A stretch of 64,000 nt of DNA from Photorhabdus khanii NC19. GTDB taxonomy: Bacteria; Pseudomonadota; Gammaproteobacteria; Enterobacterales; Enterobacteriaceae. Positions 28,259-37,362 of this stretch are shown in pieces (the stretch's first letter is position 1; every line of letters starts with the position of its first letter). The stretch is taken from NCBI RefSeq assembly GCF_000517265.1, contig NZ_AYSJ01000013.1, forward strand, positions 484,586-548,585, given 5' to 3'. A program made the position numbers and the translations under genes. The notes under the pieces are model-generated. The model was given only the letters and a program-made list of their open reading frames with translations. It did no database searches and had not been told where the DNA came from.

Positions 28259-28980
28259 GTGATGTCATTGCAGAAAAATCAACCCAGGCCATCTGGTGCC
28301 AAACACCTTGCCCGGTATACCTATGACGCCTTTGACCTGTTGAGCTGCGTTACCCACCCGGATGGGACCGCCCTCACCTTTGCCTACGACAAACTGACCC
28401 GCCTGACCGCGGTGACGAACGCCACCGGCGAGACCTATATGATGAAAATGGCCGGCGGGTGGAAAAAACCATGCATAAATACGGTTACCGGTCAAGGACG
28501 TTCTGTTACCACTGGGATGCGCATAACCAGCTGACTGAATTTATCACCCCGGAAGGGACCCGCTGGCGTTATCGCTATGATGCCTTTGGCCGGCGTATCA
28601 GTAAACGCAAGGAAGTGGACAGCACGCTGGAGGCCACTAGCCTGAAACGGTGGCTTGACGGGTTACCGGATCTGGAACTGAAACCGACGGCGATTATGGG
28701 TTACGATTACCTGTGGAGTGGTGACCAGCTGATAGAAGAGACGCCGGTGTATGCAGACGGCACGGTGGGATATGAGCACAGCATTCACTGGCTGTATGAA
28801 CCGAGAAAACTGACCCCCTCGGCGCGTTATGAACAGGGGCAGCTGCATTATGTGGTCAGTGATCATCAGGGAACCCCGCGGGAAATATGCACGGAAGAAG
28901 GAAAAGTGGCGTGGGCGGGCAGGCTGTTCACCTGGGGTGAATCGGAGTTCTGGACCGTCTCAGCCCGGAAAGAGGTATGA
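28259..28980 (+). pseudogene. Rhs/YD-repeat protein remnant, frameshifted
   Basis: Two overlapping frames carry parts of one Rhs protein. The first (28259-28534) has RYTYDAFDLLSCVTHPDG and YDKLTRLTAVTNATGETY, then drifts into nonsense. The second (from about 28450) has WDAHNQLTEFITPEGTRWRY, DAFGRRISKRK and the pre-toxin core YVVSDHQGTPREI. A deletion and frameshift near 28450 break it. Both the long N-terminal YD-repeat shell and the variable C-terminal toxin are missing, so it cannot deliver an effector. It was possibly left by recombination at an Rhs locus. Confidence 0.85.
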
Positions 28981-29284
28981 TTTATTTTGTTTACCCTGCC
29001 TTGTTTAAGTCATTTATCCACGATTCTATGCTCCACTTATTTTACATTTACCTAACCTACCTAATCATTTAAAAGCGAGAATACCAAAGTATTAAAGCTT
29101 TTATATCAAGGACAGATTTAACTTAATAAATGCAGCTTTTCAAAATAATAGTTAATGGCATTTAATCGAAAATTATTAACCATTAATCGCAAGTTGAAAA
29201 GAAATCACACGTAAAAAAAGACTTGTTAACAGGTCTTTTTCTGCCTACGATGAGACTTGTTAACCAGTCTTATTGAGAGGATGT
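28981..29284. promoter_or_regulatory. Leader of the StbDE operon
   Basis: About 300 AT-rich bases between the Rhs remnant and the antitoxin gene. The right end carries two palindromes (separate entry). The rest shows no gene. Confidence 0.5.
29218..29270. promoter_or_regulatory. Two near-identical palindromes, probable StbDE operators
   Basis: The two sites are AAGACTTGTTAACAGGTCTT (29218-29237) and AGACTTGTTAACCAGTCT (29253-29270). Each is an almost perfect palindrome centred on GTTAAC, with centres 34 bases apart. The second ends 14 bases before the antitoxin ATG. The first is followed by TTTTT and could also act as a terminator. Confidence 0.72.
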
Positions 29285-29536
29285 ATGGCAAACGTTATTC
29301 TAAGCGACACGAGCGCAAGCATCAGTGAGTTAAAGAAAAATCCAATGGCTACCGTGGGGGAAGGTGGCGGTTACCCCGTCGCTATCCTAAACCGCAATCA
29401 ACCTGCCTTTTACTGTGTTCCGGCTGAATTGTACGAAAAGCTGCTTGATGCCTTGGACGATCAGGAATTATCACGCCTCGTCAAAGAGCGCCAACACCAA
29501 CCATTAGTGGACGTGGATCTGGATAAGTATCTATGA
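29285..29536 (+). CDS. stbD: StbD/RelB-type antitoxin
   Basis: An 83-residue antitoxin of the Phd/YefM-RelB group, starting MANVILSDTSASISELKKNP. The N-terminal half is the DNA-binding and dimerising part that includes GGGYPVAILNRNQPAFY; the C-terminal half would block the toxin. The ATG at 29285 follows GAGAGG. A TTG start four codons earlier is possible but would overlap the ribosome site. It overlaps the toxin gene as ATGA. Confidence 0.92.
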   Translation: MANVILSDTSASISELKKNPMATVGEGGGYPVAILNRNQPAFYCVPAELYEKLLDALDDQELSRLVKERQHQPLVDVDLDKYL

Positions 29537-29820
29537 ACTACCGCGTAAAGTTCAAGGAGGAAGCAGCGAAAGAATGGGAGAGGTTAGATAAGGCAATACA
29601 GCAGCAGTTCGCCAAAAAACTCAAAAAGTGCTGTGATAACCCGCACATACCATCAGCAAAACTTCGGGTAATGCCTAACTGTTACAAAATTAAGTTACGC
29701 GCTTCGGGTTTTCGTCTGGTGTATGAAGTTATTGATGACTGCCTGATCATTATCGTTGTTGCCGTGGGTAAACGCGAACGGAGTGATGTTTATCATCTCG
29801 CCAGCGAACGCTTGCGCTAA
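29533..29820 (+). CDS. stbE: StbE/RelE-type mRNA interferase toxin
   Basis: A 95-residue toxin of the RelE/ParE superfamily, which cleaves mRNA on the ribosome. The sequence runs MNYRVKFKEEAAKEWERLD, then CYKIKLRASGFRLVYEV and VGKRERSDVYHLASERL, the typical RelE core with basic C-terminal residues. It is translationally coupled to the antitoxin, and a strong terminator follows at 29866. Confidence 0.93.
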   Translation: MNYRVKFKEEAAKEWERLDKAIQQQFAKKLKKCCDNPHIPSAKLRVMPNCYKIKLRASGFRLVYEVIDDCLIIIVVAVGKRERSDVYHLASERLR

Positions 29821-29865
29821 CAAGGGAAAATCACACAATAAGTTAATGAAGGTCACACTGAATAA

Positions 29866-29892
29866 AGCCGGAAAGATCTTCCGGCTATTTTA
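29866..29892 (+). terminator. Terminator after stbE
   Basis: Stem AGCCGGAA / TTCCGGCT with a 5-base loop, followed by ATTTTAG. It lies 46 bases after the toxin stop codon. Confidence 0.8.
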
Positions 29893-29972
29893 GCAATTAT
29901 CTACTTCACAAAGGAAAAAAACCTCAACGGCAAGTTCTTCTTACAAGTTGAACAAATGCAATTACATCTGCA

Positions 29973-31542
29973 TTACTCCCCTTTCGCCAATTGTTCAGCA
30001 ATCACCGCAGCAAATCCCGCTAAAGTCGGATTATTAAACACAGTCGAGTTATCAACATGCATATTAAAAACATGACGAATCTGGCTATTCATTCTGATAC
30101 TCAGAATGGAATCCCCTCCTAAATTAAAGAAATTGTCATTTCTTCCCACTTGTGGAGTACCGATGATTTTCATCCAAATTTTAGCGATTATTTTTTCAAT
30201 GGTATTAGCAGGTGCAATATAGTTATCAGAAACAAACTCTGCACTGTCAGGTGGCGGTAATAGTGGTTTCCGTCGGCCCATAATAGTTCACCAATTTGAT
30301 CTGTTTTGCGCTGCTTTCCAGCCAGGCATTAATCGCTTTAGCTGAAATTTTCTCACCACCAATACAGACACATTTCAGGCTTGACGTTGCATCAGGAAAC
30401 CCGGTCTCAATCAACTTATTCCAGTACTGGAACGGCAACGATACATGAGTGATCCCCTGCCGGTCACACAGTGACCAGAACTGCATCAGTTCCTGTCTGG
30501 CATGGCTCTCAAGCAAGTGCACACCGGTACCGCTGATAAGCGGACAGAAAAATTTCGATACCGAGACGTCAAAAGAGAAATTACAAAATTGCAACAATCG
30601 GCTATCGGCATTAATTGCCAGCACGTCACGCAATACCGGTAATTTTCGCACAGCAGAATGATGTTCTATCATCACCCCTTTCGGCTGGCCCGTTGAACCC
30701 GAGGTATAAATCACATAAGCCAGATGGCGTGGTGTTAATCCTGTGACTTGCGGAGCCTGTTCCGGCAATGTTCGGGTCAGTTCCAATGTCAGCAAGCCAT
30801 TTTCTTGTGCGGCTGTCAGTACCTTCTGGCCGGCATTATCATGCAATACCAATATCGGGGACGCATCCGCCAGAATAAAGTGCAACCGCTCCTGGGGATA
30901 ATCAGGATCCAGAGGAACATAGCAGCCACCGGCTTTTAGAATTACCAGCAAACCGATAACCATTAATGGTGTCCGGTCAACACAAATCACCACCCGGCTA
31001 TCCGGTACAACGCCTTCGGCAATCAGCCGATGTGCCAGTTGGTTAGCCCGACGATTAAGTTCAGCATAACTCAGGGCATGATCATTAAATATCAGCGCAG
31101 ATGCATCTGGTGTCTTGGTAACCTGTCGCTCAAAGAGTTCATGGAGACAACCCGCTGACGGATAATCATCAGCCAGGTCATTCCATTGATTTATCAATAG
31201 ATCTCTTTCCTCTGCCGGCAGAATATCAATATCTTTAACTGGCTGGGCAATCTTATCTGCCATTGCCTGCAAAATAATAATTCAGCTGACGATCTACAGT
31301 TTGTTTATTAAATCAAGGATTGTACGCAAAGATTCATGATGATTAATGATATAATTGAGCGCTTTCTCTAATTGACTGAGTAACCATAACCTATTCTGCG
31401 GTAAAGATAATGGAAACAGCTCTTCTAATCTTTCCCGCCTTATAAGCGATCGATTCTTACTCCGGTTATATTTTGATATCAGATGATAAAATTCATCTTT
31501 TTCACTCTCATCAAGATCACTCAAATATTCATTAATTCCCAT
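29973..31542 (-). pseudogene. Collapsed nonribosomal peptide synthetase (C-A-PCP relic)
   Basis: Read on the minus strand. The first frame (31542-31294) starts with a start-of-protein segment and the C-domain opening LFPLSLPQNRLWLL, jumps to NYIINHHESLRT, and stops: most of the condensation domain is deleted. The second frame (31272-30247) runs from the C-A linker through adenylation motifs A1-A5, including YTSGSTGQPKGVMIEH and NYYGPTETT, and stops right after A5. The third (30281-29973) resumes at the carrier-protein linker with the PCP site NLGGDSILS. The second half of adenylation (A6-A10) is gone. With two deletions and two frame breaks the protein cannot work. Confidence 0.88.
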
Positions 31543-32271
31543 AATAACATCCTAAATTCTGTGTCATACATTAACGAGTTTCATGAATCTTTTCTGGCTG
31601 GTCACTTCAATCAAATAGGCAATAGCTACCGCACAATCCTCTTTTGGACTGATATGAAATGTGGATAACCACAAATTTTGCAAGCAATTAACCTCTGACA
31701 GAAATAACAAGCTACACCTAAATCTGATAAAATATATTTAAATGATGATGTTACAAATAGTAAGATTGATGTAAATCATTCTCACTATAAATGCATGTTA
31801 AACAATCTGATATTTAATTTATTATGCTATATCAACAAGTATGTAAATTTAATTATAACCATCATCACACAATATAAAATATAACTCACTACAGGTATAA
31901 TATTAATAATTATTTTTAACGCAAGCCATAATTTATCAAAAAATAAAGATCACCAAGAATAAAATAAAAAGATTTAAATATAACACTGGTTATATTTACT
32001 TAAGAAAATTTTATTAAAATTATAATTTACCGGATTGATATAAAAAAACAAAAAATGAATAACTTTAGTAAGATACTGCGAGAATATAATGGCATTATAT
32101 TCAATGACTTTTCCAAGATAATCATTAATTATAAAAAATTTAATCTGAATTAGACGATGAAGGCAAAGACGCCGAATAATCAGAAAAACAGACTAAGGAT
32201 CACGCCGTGAGGGATCTTGCAAAAAACCTCAACGGCGTTGGCAACAGAGCAATAATTAATTATCTGGGTTG
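31543..32271. other. Long AT-rich intergenic region upstream of the NRPS relic
   Basis: About 730 bases, the middle extremely AT-rich. No gene is visible on either strand. It should contain the old NRPS promoter near 31550-31750 and, at its right end, the hairpin at 32202-32238. Confidence 0.5.
32202..32238. repeat. Hairpin ACGCCG-TGAGG / CCTCA-CGGCGT
   Basis: An 11-bp stem with one bulged A and a 14-base loop. The right arm AAAAAACCTCAACGGC (32221-32236) also occurs without its partner arm at 29916-29931. The hairpin lies just beyond the 3' end of the convergent-side endonuclease gene and may act as its terminator, since the minus-strand loop carries T6. Confidence 0.6.
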
Positions 32272-33285
32272 TTAAGTACTCTTACAGTTTCCAGCCAATC
32301 GGAAGCCGGCATTTTTTGCTTCAACTTCTGTTTGAAAATAAACAGTATTCTTCTCCAAAATCGCCTTATATCCTGAACAATGGGAGAAATGATAAATTTT
32401 GCTATTGTTATTACCTTTGATTAATCCTGTATGTGACGAATCAGATGACACCCGTTTTTTCTGGGTATCTGTTTGATTATTCTTCACCTGCCCCTTTCTC
32501 TGCTCTGCTGGTGAAACACCGATAGCTGAATTCTTATGCCACAATTCCCATTTCCGTTCACCGGTAACAAAAGGATTATGATGCCCCATAATGCCGGCAA
32601 TTCGGTTATCTCTCTCCCGTTCCCATTGATTTGGTGGATATTGACGATCCCAGGCCATGAATAACTGCTGCTGCTGACGTGACATAGAAAGATTATAACG
32701 ATCGTGCATATAAAAATTGATCCGGGCAATTTGCCCTTTTACTGCGTCCCGCGGCTCGAACGTGCGAGATTTAGCATCGACTTTACTGGTACAAGCGCCA
32801 TAATCATTCGGCTCATTCTTTGGTAACATTCCATAACTGAAATTACTGCGATCACCGTTAACCTCGCCAATGGATGGAGACAAATTATGCATATCAGATT
32901 CCATTGCCCTGAAAACCGGATCTGAGGATACACAATTTTTCCTGCCTCCCTTTTGCCAACACTGCCGCTGATGTCCAAAAACCCAGGCAGGAACAATATG
33001 TTCCCATTCAATCCGTTCGGCCCGGTCCCAATTTTGTTGTGACCTGACTTGATAACCACACGAAGACAGATTGACGCGCCCACCACTCTTCCCCGTCCAT
33101 TGCCAATGGCAGCCACAATACAATGTTCCCGCCTTTGATTTAAATTGATCATGATAGATATGGTTACGCAGTTCAGTTTTAGCTTGCTCAAATGTAGCCG
33201 GAGCAGCAAAAGAAGATGATGGAACAATTAAACTGAAACACCCAATATAAATCGCCCAAAAATTAACTTTCTGTTTCAATGACAT
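32272..33285 (-). CDS. endA: Endonuclease I with extra C-terminal domain
   Basis: A periplasmic or secreted DNase of the EndA/NucM family (HNH/beta-beta-alpha metal fold). A signal peptide covers residues 1-28 (ending SSSFAAP). The catalytic site is [11 protein letters not shown] with His97, followed by DMHNLSPS and [10 protein letters not shown]. Six or more cysteines fit disulfide formation outside the cytoplasm. The product has 337 residues, about 100 more than E. coli EndA. The addition is a linker rich in Gln/Asn/Ser, then a small domain (288-335) with [15 protein letters not shown] and [14 protein letters not shown], like the Ada-type metal-binding tails seen on some nucleases. Confidence 0.93.
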   Translation of the reverse strand: MSLKQKVNFWAIYIGCFSLIVPSSSFAAPATFEQAKTELRNHIYHDQFKSKAGTLYCGCHWQWTGKSGGRVNLSSCGYQVRSQQNWDRAERIEWEHIVPAWVFGHQRQCWQKGGRKNCVSSDPVFRAMESDMHNLSPSIGEVNGDRSNFSYGMLPKNEPNDYGACTSKVDAKSRTFEPRDAVKGQIARINFYMHDRYNLSMSRQQQQLFMAWDRQYPPNQWERERDNRIAGIMGHHNPFVTGERKWELWHKNSAIGVSPAEQRKGQVKNNQTDTQKKRVSSDSSHTGLIKGNNNSKIYHFSHCSGYKAILEKNTVYFQTEVEAKNAGFRLAGNCKST

Positions 33286-33492
33286 ACCCTATTTATTTAA
33301 AATATCATTTTGATCTCTCCCTTTTATATTGCCTCATAATCGACCTATAAGACAAACATTGTTTATTTGCATTTCTTCTTAAATACTCCTTTTAAAACGA
33401 AAGACTATCTAACATGACGAAGAATGGGATCTGGCACTTGCTGACAAATAAATCCGATTTGCAATCCTGGCAATATATTTGGAAACAGTATG

Positions 33493-33520
33493 AAAAAGAC
33501 CACGCTATCGCGTGGCCTTA
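33493..33520 (-). terminator. Terminator after aqpZ
   Basis: On the minus strand GGCCACGC / GCGTGGTC (one G-U pair) is followed by TTTTTC, 27 bases beyond the aquaporin stop codon. Confidence 0.85.
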
Positions 33521-33546
33521 AAACAAAGTAACTCCATCGGTAAAAA

Positions 33547-34242
33547 TCATTGTTTTTCAGCAAGCAGTAACCTGTAAATTACACCGCCCACAATCCCGCC
33601 AATAATCGGCATAACCCAGAATAGCCATAACTGCTCTAAAGCCCAGGTATTCTGGAATATAGCAACAGCGGTGCTTCTCGCAGGGTTAACTGAGGTGTTT
33701 GTAACAGGAATACTGACCAAGTGAATTAAAGTTAACGCCAAACCTATTGCTAATGGCGCAAAACCCGCATAGGCTCGTTTATCTGTTACACCAATAATGA
33801 CAATCAGGAAAATAGCCGTCAAAACGACTTCAGCAACAATAGCTGACTGAAGTGAAAATCCACCAGGTGAATGCTCACCATAACCATTAGATGCAAAACC
33901 ACTGGCTGTCACATCAAAACCAGCCTGCCCACTGGCAATAACATACAACACAGCCGCCGCAAGAATACCGCCTATAACTTGAGAAATAACATAAGGAATA
34001 ATTTCTGCGGCCCTAAAACGCCCTCCCACCCAAAGGCCAATTGTCACCGCAGGATTAAAATGTCCACCAGAAATATGCCCTACTGCGTACACCATCGCCA
34101 CAATGGTTAAACCAGATGCTAAAGCGACACCGACAAAACCAATACCTAATTCAGGAAATCCAGCAGCTAATACAGCACTACCGCATCCCCCAAAAACCAG
34201 AACGAACGTTCCAAGCAATTCAGCCGTTAATTTTTTTAACAT
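33547..34242 (-). CDS. aqpZ: Aquaporin Z
   Basis: A water channel of the inner membrane, 231 residues with six helices. Both pore loops are present: [12 protein letters not shown] near residue 63 and [12 protein letters not shown] near residue 185. The aromatic/arginine filter pattern (His in the GHFNPA approach, NPARS Arg) fits water selectivity over glycerol. The start [20 protein letters not shown] is typical. It stands alone with its own terminator. Confidence 0.96.
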   Translation of the reverse strand: MLKKLTAELLGTFVLVFGGCGSAVLAAGFPELGIGFVGVALASGLTIVAMVYAVGHISGGHFNPAVTIGLWVGGRFRAAEIIPYVISQVIGGILAAAVLYVIASGQAGFDVTASGFASNGYGEHSPGGFSLQSAIVAEVVLTAIFLIVIIGVTDKRAYAGFAPLAIGLALTLIHLVSIPVTNTSVNPARSTAVAIFQNTWALEQLWLFWVMPIIGGIVGGVIYRLLLAEKQ

Positions 34243-34606
34243 ATTTTATCCTCACCCTGTTATCGAATAGAGTCACCTTGCTGGAATTAACTATAGCTAA
34301 TAAATGAAAATCACGCTTATTTTTAGCATAACCGCATAAGCTGCTGATTGATTAGATATATTTATACTAAATTCACTTTAAGCACAATATTCAATGCAGA
34401 ATTTGCCGTACTGGATCAACTTTTCGATAAAATATGGATCATTTAAAATCAATTATCTCCAGAATAAGCTCAACATTATTTTTAAAATATAAAAATCCGG
34501 TGCAGAATATAGACACCGGATTATCACATAAGTATTTAATAGCTTAATATATATTAAACAATGGGTACGATATAAAAGATAGCTTTTTCATTACTAAATA
34601 AATAAC
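34243..34606. other. Intergenic region, aqpZ promoter and usp terminator
   Basis: About 360 AT-rich bases. The left part is upstream of aqpZ and should hold its promoter. The hairpin at 34495-34521 ends the usp gene to the right. Confidence 0.5.
34488..34521 (-). terminator. Terminator after the first usp gene
   Basis: On the minus strand ATCCGGTG / CACCGGAT with an 11-base loop is followed by TTTTTATATTTT. It is about 85 bases after the stop codon at 34607. Confidence 0.85.
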
Positions 34607-35044
34607 TCATCTGACTACCAAAACTGAAATATTTGCATACCCGACAATTCCTGAAGCGTTTGAACCTAATAAATGAGTCGAAATATTAGGTCGCCTGGAA
34701 CCAATGATAATTAAATCGGCTTCAACCTCATTTGCTGTTGATAATACTTTGTCCCTTGGTGATCCAAAAGCGACGGAGAAAGAGACTCGCTCTTTTGGCA
34801 AGTCTATTCTTTCAGCAACTTTTGCCAGTTCTTCTTCTGACCTTGCAATAGATTTCTTGGCAAAAGAGTTGATCAGATCATAATGATAACTATAACTAAC
34901 TGAAAATCTTGAGATATCAGGAATGGAATGAAAAAGATGTATATTGGCACCAGACAATTTAGCCAAATACTCCGCATGTGCAATCGCTTTATCGGTCAAT
35001 TCATCTTCTGAAATTTCCACCGGTACTAAAATAGTTTTGTACAT
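34607..35044 (-). CDS. Universal stress protein, UspF/UspG-type
   Basis: A 145-residue UspA-family protein starting MYKTILVPVEISEDELTD. The nucleotide-binding loop near the end reads IIGSRRPNISTHLLGSNAS, matching the ATP-binding G-2x-G-9x-G pattern. The ATG at 35044 is used because AGGAG lies five bases before it; the GTG at 35050 overlaps that site. It is a close paralogue of the next gene, and the two leaders share the AGGAG-GTATG layout, suggesting tandem duplication. Confidence 0.92.
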   Translation of the reverse strand: MYKTILVPVEISEDELTDKAIAHAEYLAKLSGANIHLFHSIPDISRFSVSYSYHYDLINSFAKKSIARSEEELAKVAERIDLPKERVSFSVAFGSPRDKVLSTANEVEADLIIIGSRRPNISTHLLGSNASGIVGYANISVLVVR

Positions 35045-35348
35045 ATACACTCCTATATTTATATACCAAACCGAACTACTTCAATGAGTATATGAAATAT
35101 TCCATCATTTGCTGTGAGTTGTTTAACTAAATCAAACAAATTACTGTATAATTCGTTAATTCTACACAGACACATGCAATCTCAATGAAAATGAAGCCAG
35201 ATCAAGATTTACTAAAACAGCTTTAGCTAATGGTAAGCCATCCTGCGATGGCTTATCCAATTATCCACTGTCCATATTAGCGGTTTATTCACAAGAACCG
35301 TTTTCAACAACGATACCTATCTGGGATAGGCTTTAAGCTTCAGCTATC
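35045..35348. other. Intergenic region between the two usp genes
   Basis: About 300 bases. A hairpin TAAGCCATC / GATGGCTTA at 35234-35255 lies beyond the stop of the right-hand usp gene and may end its transcript, though no T-run follows. The left part should contain a separate promoter for the first usp gene. Confidence 0.45.
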
Positions 35349-35777
35349 TTACCTGATAACCAAAACAGATATTTTCGAGTATTTGACAACTCCTGCTGCA
35401 TTAGATCCTAATAAATGCGTTGTGATATTAGGCCTCCTTGAGCCAATAACAATAAGATCAGCATTAATTTCTGTAGCAGTTTCTGTTATTTCGTCTCTTG
35501 GCGAACCAAATGCAATGGAATAGGATAGCTTATCATCAGGAAGAGCCATCGTATCAAGCAGCATTCTTAAATCATCTTCTGCTTTAATTGTCGCTTTATC
35601 CTTAATTTCCTCATATCCTAATGAATATGCATTAACAATCGCCGATGAGATTGGCAATACATGAAGTATATGGAGCTTCGCACCCGTTTCTTTAGCTAAA
35701 GACAGGGCATGCTTAACGGCTTTACTCGTTAATTCATCTTCTGAAATATCTACTGGTACTAAAATAGTTTTGTACAT
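35349..35777 (-). CDS. uspF: Universal stress protein UspF-type
   Basis: A 142-residue UspA-family protein starting MYKTILVPVDISEDELTSKA, with the ATP-loop VIGSRRPNITTHLLGSNAA. The ATG at 35777 follows TAGGAGGGTGCGT; a longer frame to 35804 has no ribosome site. Enterobacterial UspF proteins have this length and N-terminus. They respond to growth arrest and influence adhesion and motility in E. coli. Confidence 0.93.
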   Translation of the reverse strand: MYKTILVPVDISEDELTSKAVKHALSLAKETGAKLHILHVLPISSAIVNAYSLGYEEIKDKATIKAEDDLRMLLDTMALPDDKLSYSIAFGSPRDEITETATEINADLIVIGSRRPNITTHLLGSNAAGVVKYSKISVLVIR

Positions 35778-36002
35778 ACGCACCCTCCTATATTTACATA
35801 CCAAACCAGACTACTACATTCAGTATACTCTATATACTGTTAATTACTATGAGTTATTTAACCAAACGAAAACAATGATAAAAAGCAATAAAAATTCTTA
35901 TATTTCATATCCATATAGAATATAACCAATATCTTTCACATAGAATTAATACTTATGAAAATAAACGTTTAGCATTTTCACATATGCCAAAAGGAAAATG
36001 TA

Positions 36003-36026
36003 CAGGGGCAATAACATCAGCCCCTG
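36003..36026 (-). terminator. Hairpin after yecF
   Basis: CAGGGGC / GCCCCTG with a 10-base loop, 10 bases beyond the yecF stop on the minus strand. The following sequence TACATTTTCC is only moderately T-rich. Confidence 0.6.
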
Positions 36027-36035
36027 AAACCTATT

Positions 36036-36260
36036 TTACTGCCGATATAACGCTTTTATCTGCTGAACGGTATTTTCAAATACCTTAGCCTGTTTTTTAT
36101 CTTCCATTTCTGCAATAGCACGCTCTACATTCAGTATAACTTTCCCGGCATTAGCTTGCCCCATCGTTTTAAGAACCAAAGCCAACAACATTTTTAAACA
36201 TGTCACTTCTGTTGCCAGAACTTCGGTATCGGAAGATGAAGTCAAATCAATTTTACTCAT
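36036..36260 (-). CDS. yecF: YecF-type DUF2594 protein
   Basis: A 74-residue conserved enterobacterial protein of unknown function, mostly helical, with the core EVTCLKMLLALVLKTMGQAN and ending QIKALYRQ. It lies divergent from uvrY, exactly as in E. coli (yecF next to uvrY-uvrC), which supports the assignment. Confidence 0.9.
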   Translation of the reverse strand: MSKIDLTSSSDTEVLATEVTCLKMLLALVLKTMGQANAGKVILNVERAIAEMEDKKQAKVFENTVQQIKALYRQ

Positions 36261-36696
36261 AGTCGTTACCTATCTTAAGTATTAATTACATCATGAAAAT
36301 AATAATTATACCACATAATTTGCCCCCTATTTTTATACACCTGGCAAATAGATCTACAAAAACAAATGTTAACTTATTGTTAAATTTATTTATTTTATAA
36401 CTATTTATGCAGTTATTAATTCTATTATAATCAGAATATTCAGGATGCTCCTGTTGTAAATAAATAATGTATATCGCCATATAAGATAATTCTCTTTTGT
36501 CTTTGAGAGATATAAGTATAATATTCACATTCCTGATGAGTTTTTGGGATAATTTATCTATTCTATTGTTTTATATAATTTTTACTAAAAATCAAAAAAT
36601 AGCTTACTGAAGTTAACTCTTCCGAAACAAATTTAATTCACAAGCAATATCAATGAAAGCTCATGTATGAGCATAGGGCCAGTTGGAGACACTTTT
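36261..36696. promoter_or_regulatory. Divergent promoter region yecF / uvrY
   Basis: About 435 very AT-rich bases. A possible 80-codon frame on the minus strand (36286-36528) is low-complexity, rich in Ile, Asn and Lys, with no ribosome site, so I do not call it. The region should hold promoters for yecF and uvrY. Confidence 0.45.
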
Positions 36697-37362
36697 TTGA
36701 TAAATGTTTTGTTAGTCGATGATCATGAATTGGTCAGGGTTGGTGTAAAACGTATTCTTGATGACGTGAAAGGGATAACAGTTACAGGAGAAGTCAATTG
36801 TGGTGAAGACGCGATAAAATGGTGCCGGACGAATAAAGTAGATATCGTGTTAATGGATATGAATATGCCAGGCATCGGTGGCCTGGAGACAACAAAAAGA
36901 ATTCTGCGTTATCATCCCGATGTCCGGGTAATTATGCTGACTATCTATACTGAAAATCCATTGCCAATGAAGATGATGCAGGCGGGTGCCAGAGGGTATC
37001 TCAGTAAAGCCTCTACTCCTCAGGATATGGTCAATGCGATTCGTACGGTTAATGCCGGACAGCGCTATATCGCTCCCGATATTGCCCAGCAAATGGCCCT
37101 TAGCCAAATTAACCCACAGGCAGATAATCCACTAAGTTGCCTGTCTGATCGTGAATTACAGATTATGCTGATGATCACAAAGGGACAAAAGGTGAGTGAT
37201 ATCTCTGAACAACTTAATCTCAGCCCAAAAACCGTCAATAGCTATCGCTATAGAATGTTTAGTAAACTAAATATCGGCGGTGATGTAGAATTAACACATA
37301 TGGCAATACGTTATGGGCTGTTCGACACAGAGAGTCTGTTAAACAGTGACGGAACAATTTGA
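36697..37362 (+). CDS. uvrY: UvrY response regulator of the BarA-UvrY system
   Basis: A 221-residue LuxR-type response regulator that switches on the Csr small RNAs. The receiver domain has [12 protein letters not shown], the phospho-Asp in [12 protein letters not shown] and the Lys of GYLSKA. The LuxR helix-turn-helix has [20 protein letters not shown] and [19 protein letters not shown] place the start at TTG 36697, giving the family N-terminus (M)INVLLVDD with GGAG eight bases before it; an ATG ten codons upstream is possible. It overlaps uvrC by 17 bases, as in E. coli. Confidence 0.95.
   Translation: MINVLLVDDHELVRVGVKRILDDVKGITVTGEVNCGEDAIKWCRTNKVDIVLMDMNMPGIGGLETTKRILRYHPDVRVIMLTIYTENPLPMKMMQAGARGYLSKASTPQDMVNAIRTVNAGQRYIAPDIAQQMALSQINPQADNPLSCLSDRELQIMLMITKGQKVSDISEQLNLSPKTVNSYRYRMFSKLNIGGDVELTHMAIRYGLFDTESLLNSDGTI

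Noticed and set aside
36286-36528. An 80-codon frame on the minus strand between yecF and uvrY
   Set aside because: Low-complexity Ile/Asn/Lys sequence in very AT-rich DNA without a ribosome site.
36697-37362. UvrY as the partner of the orphan NarX-like kinase
   Set aside because: UvrY belongs to the BarA system by synteny and sequence, and the kinase lies 21 kb away.
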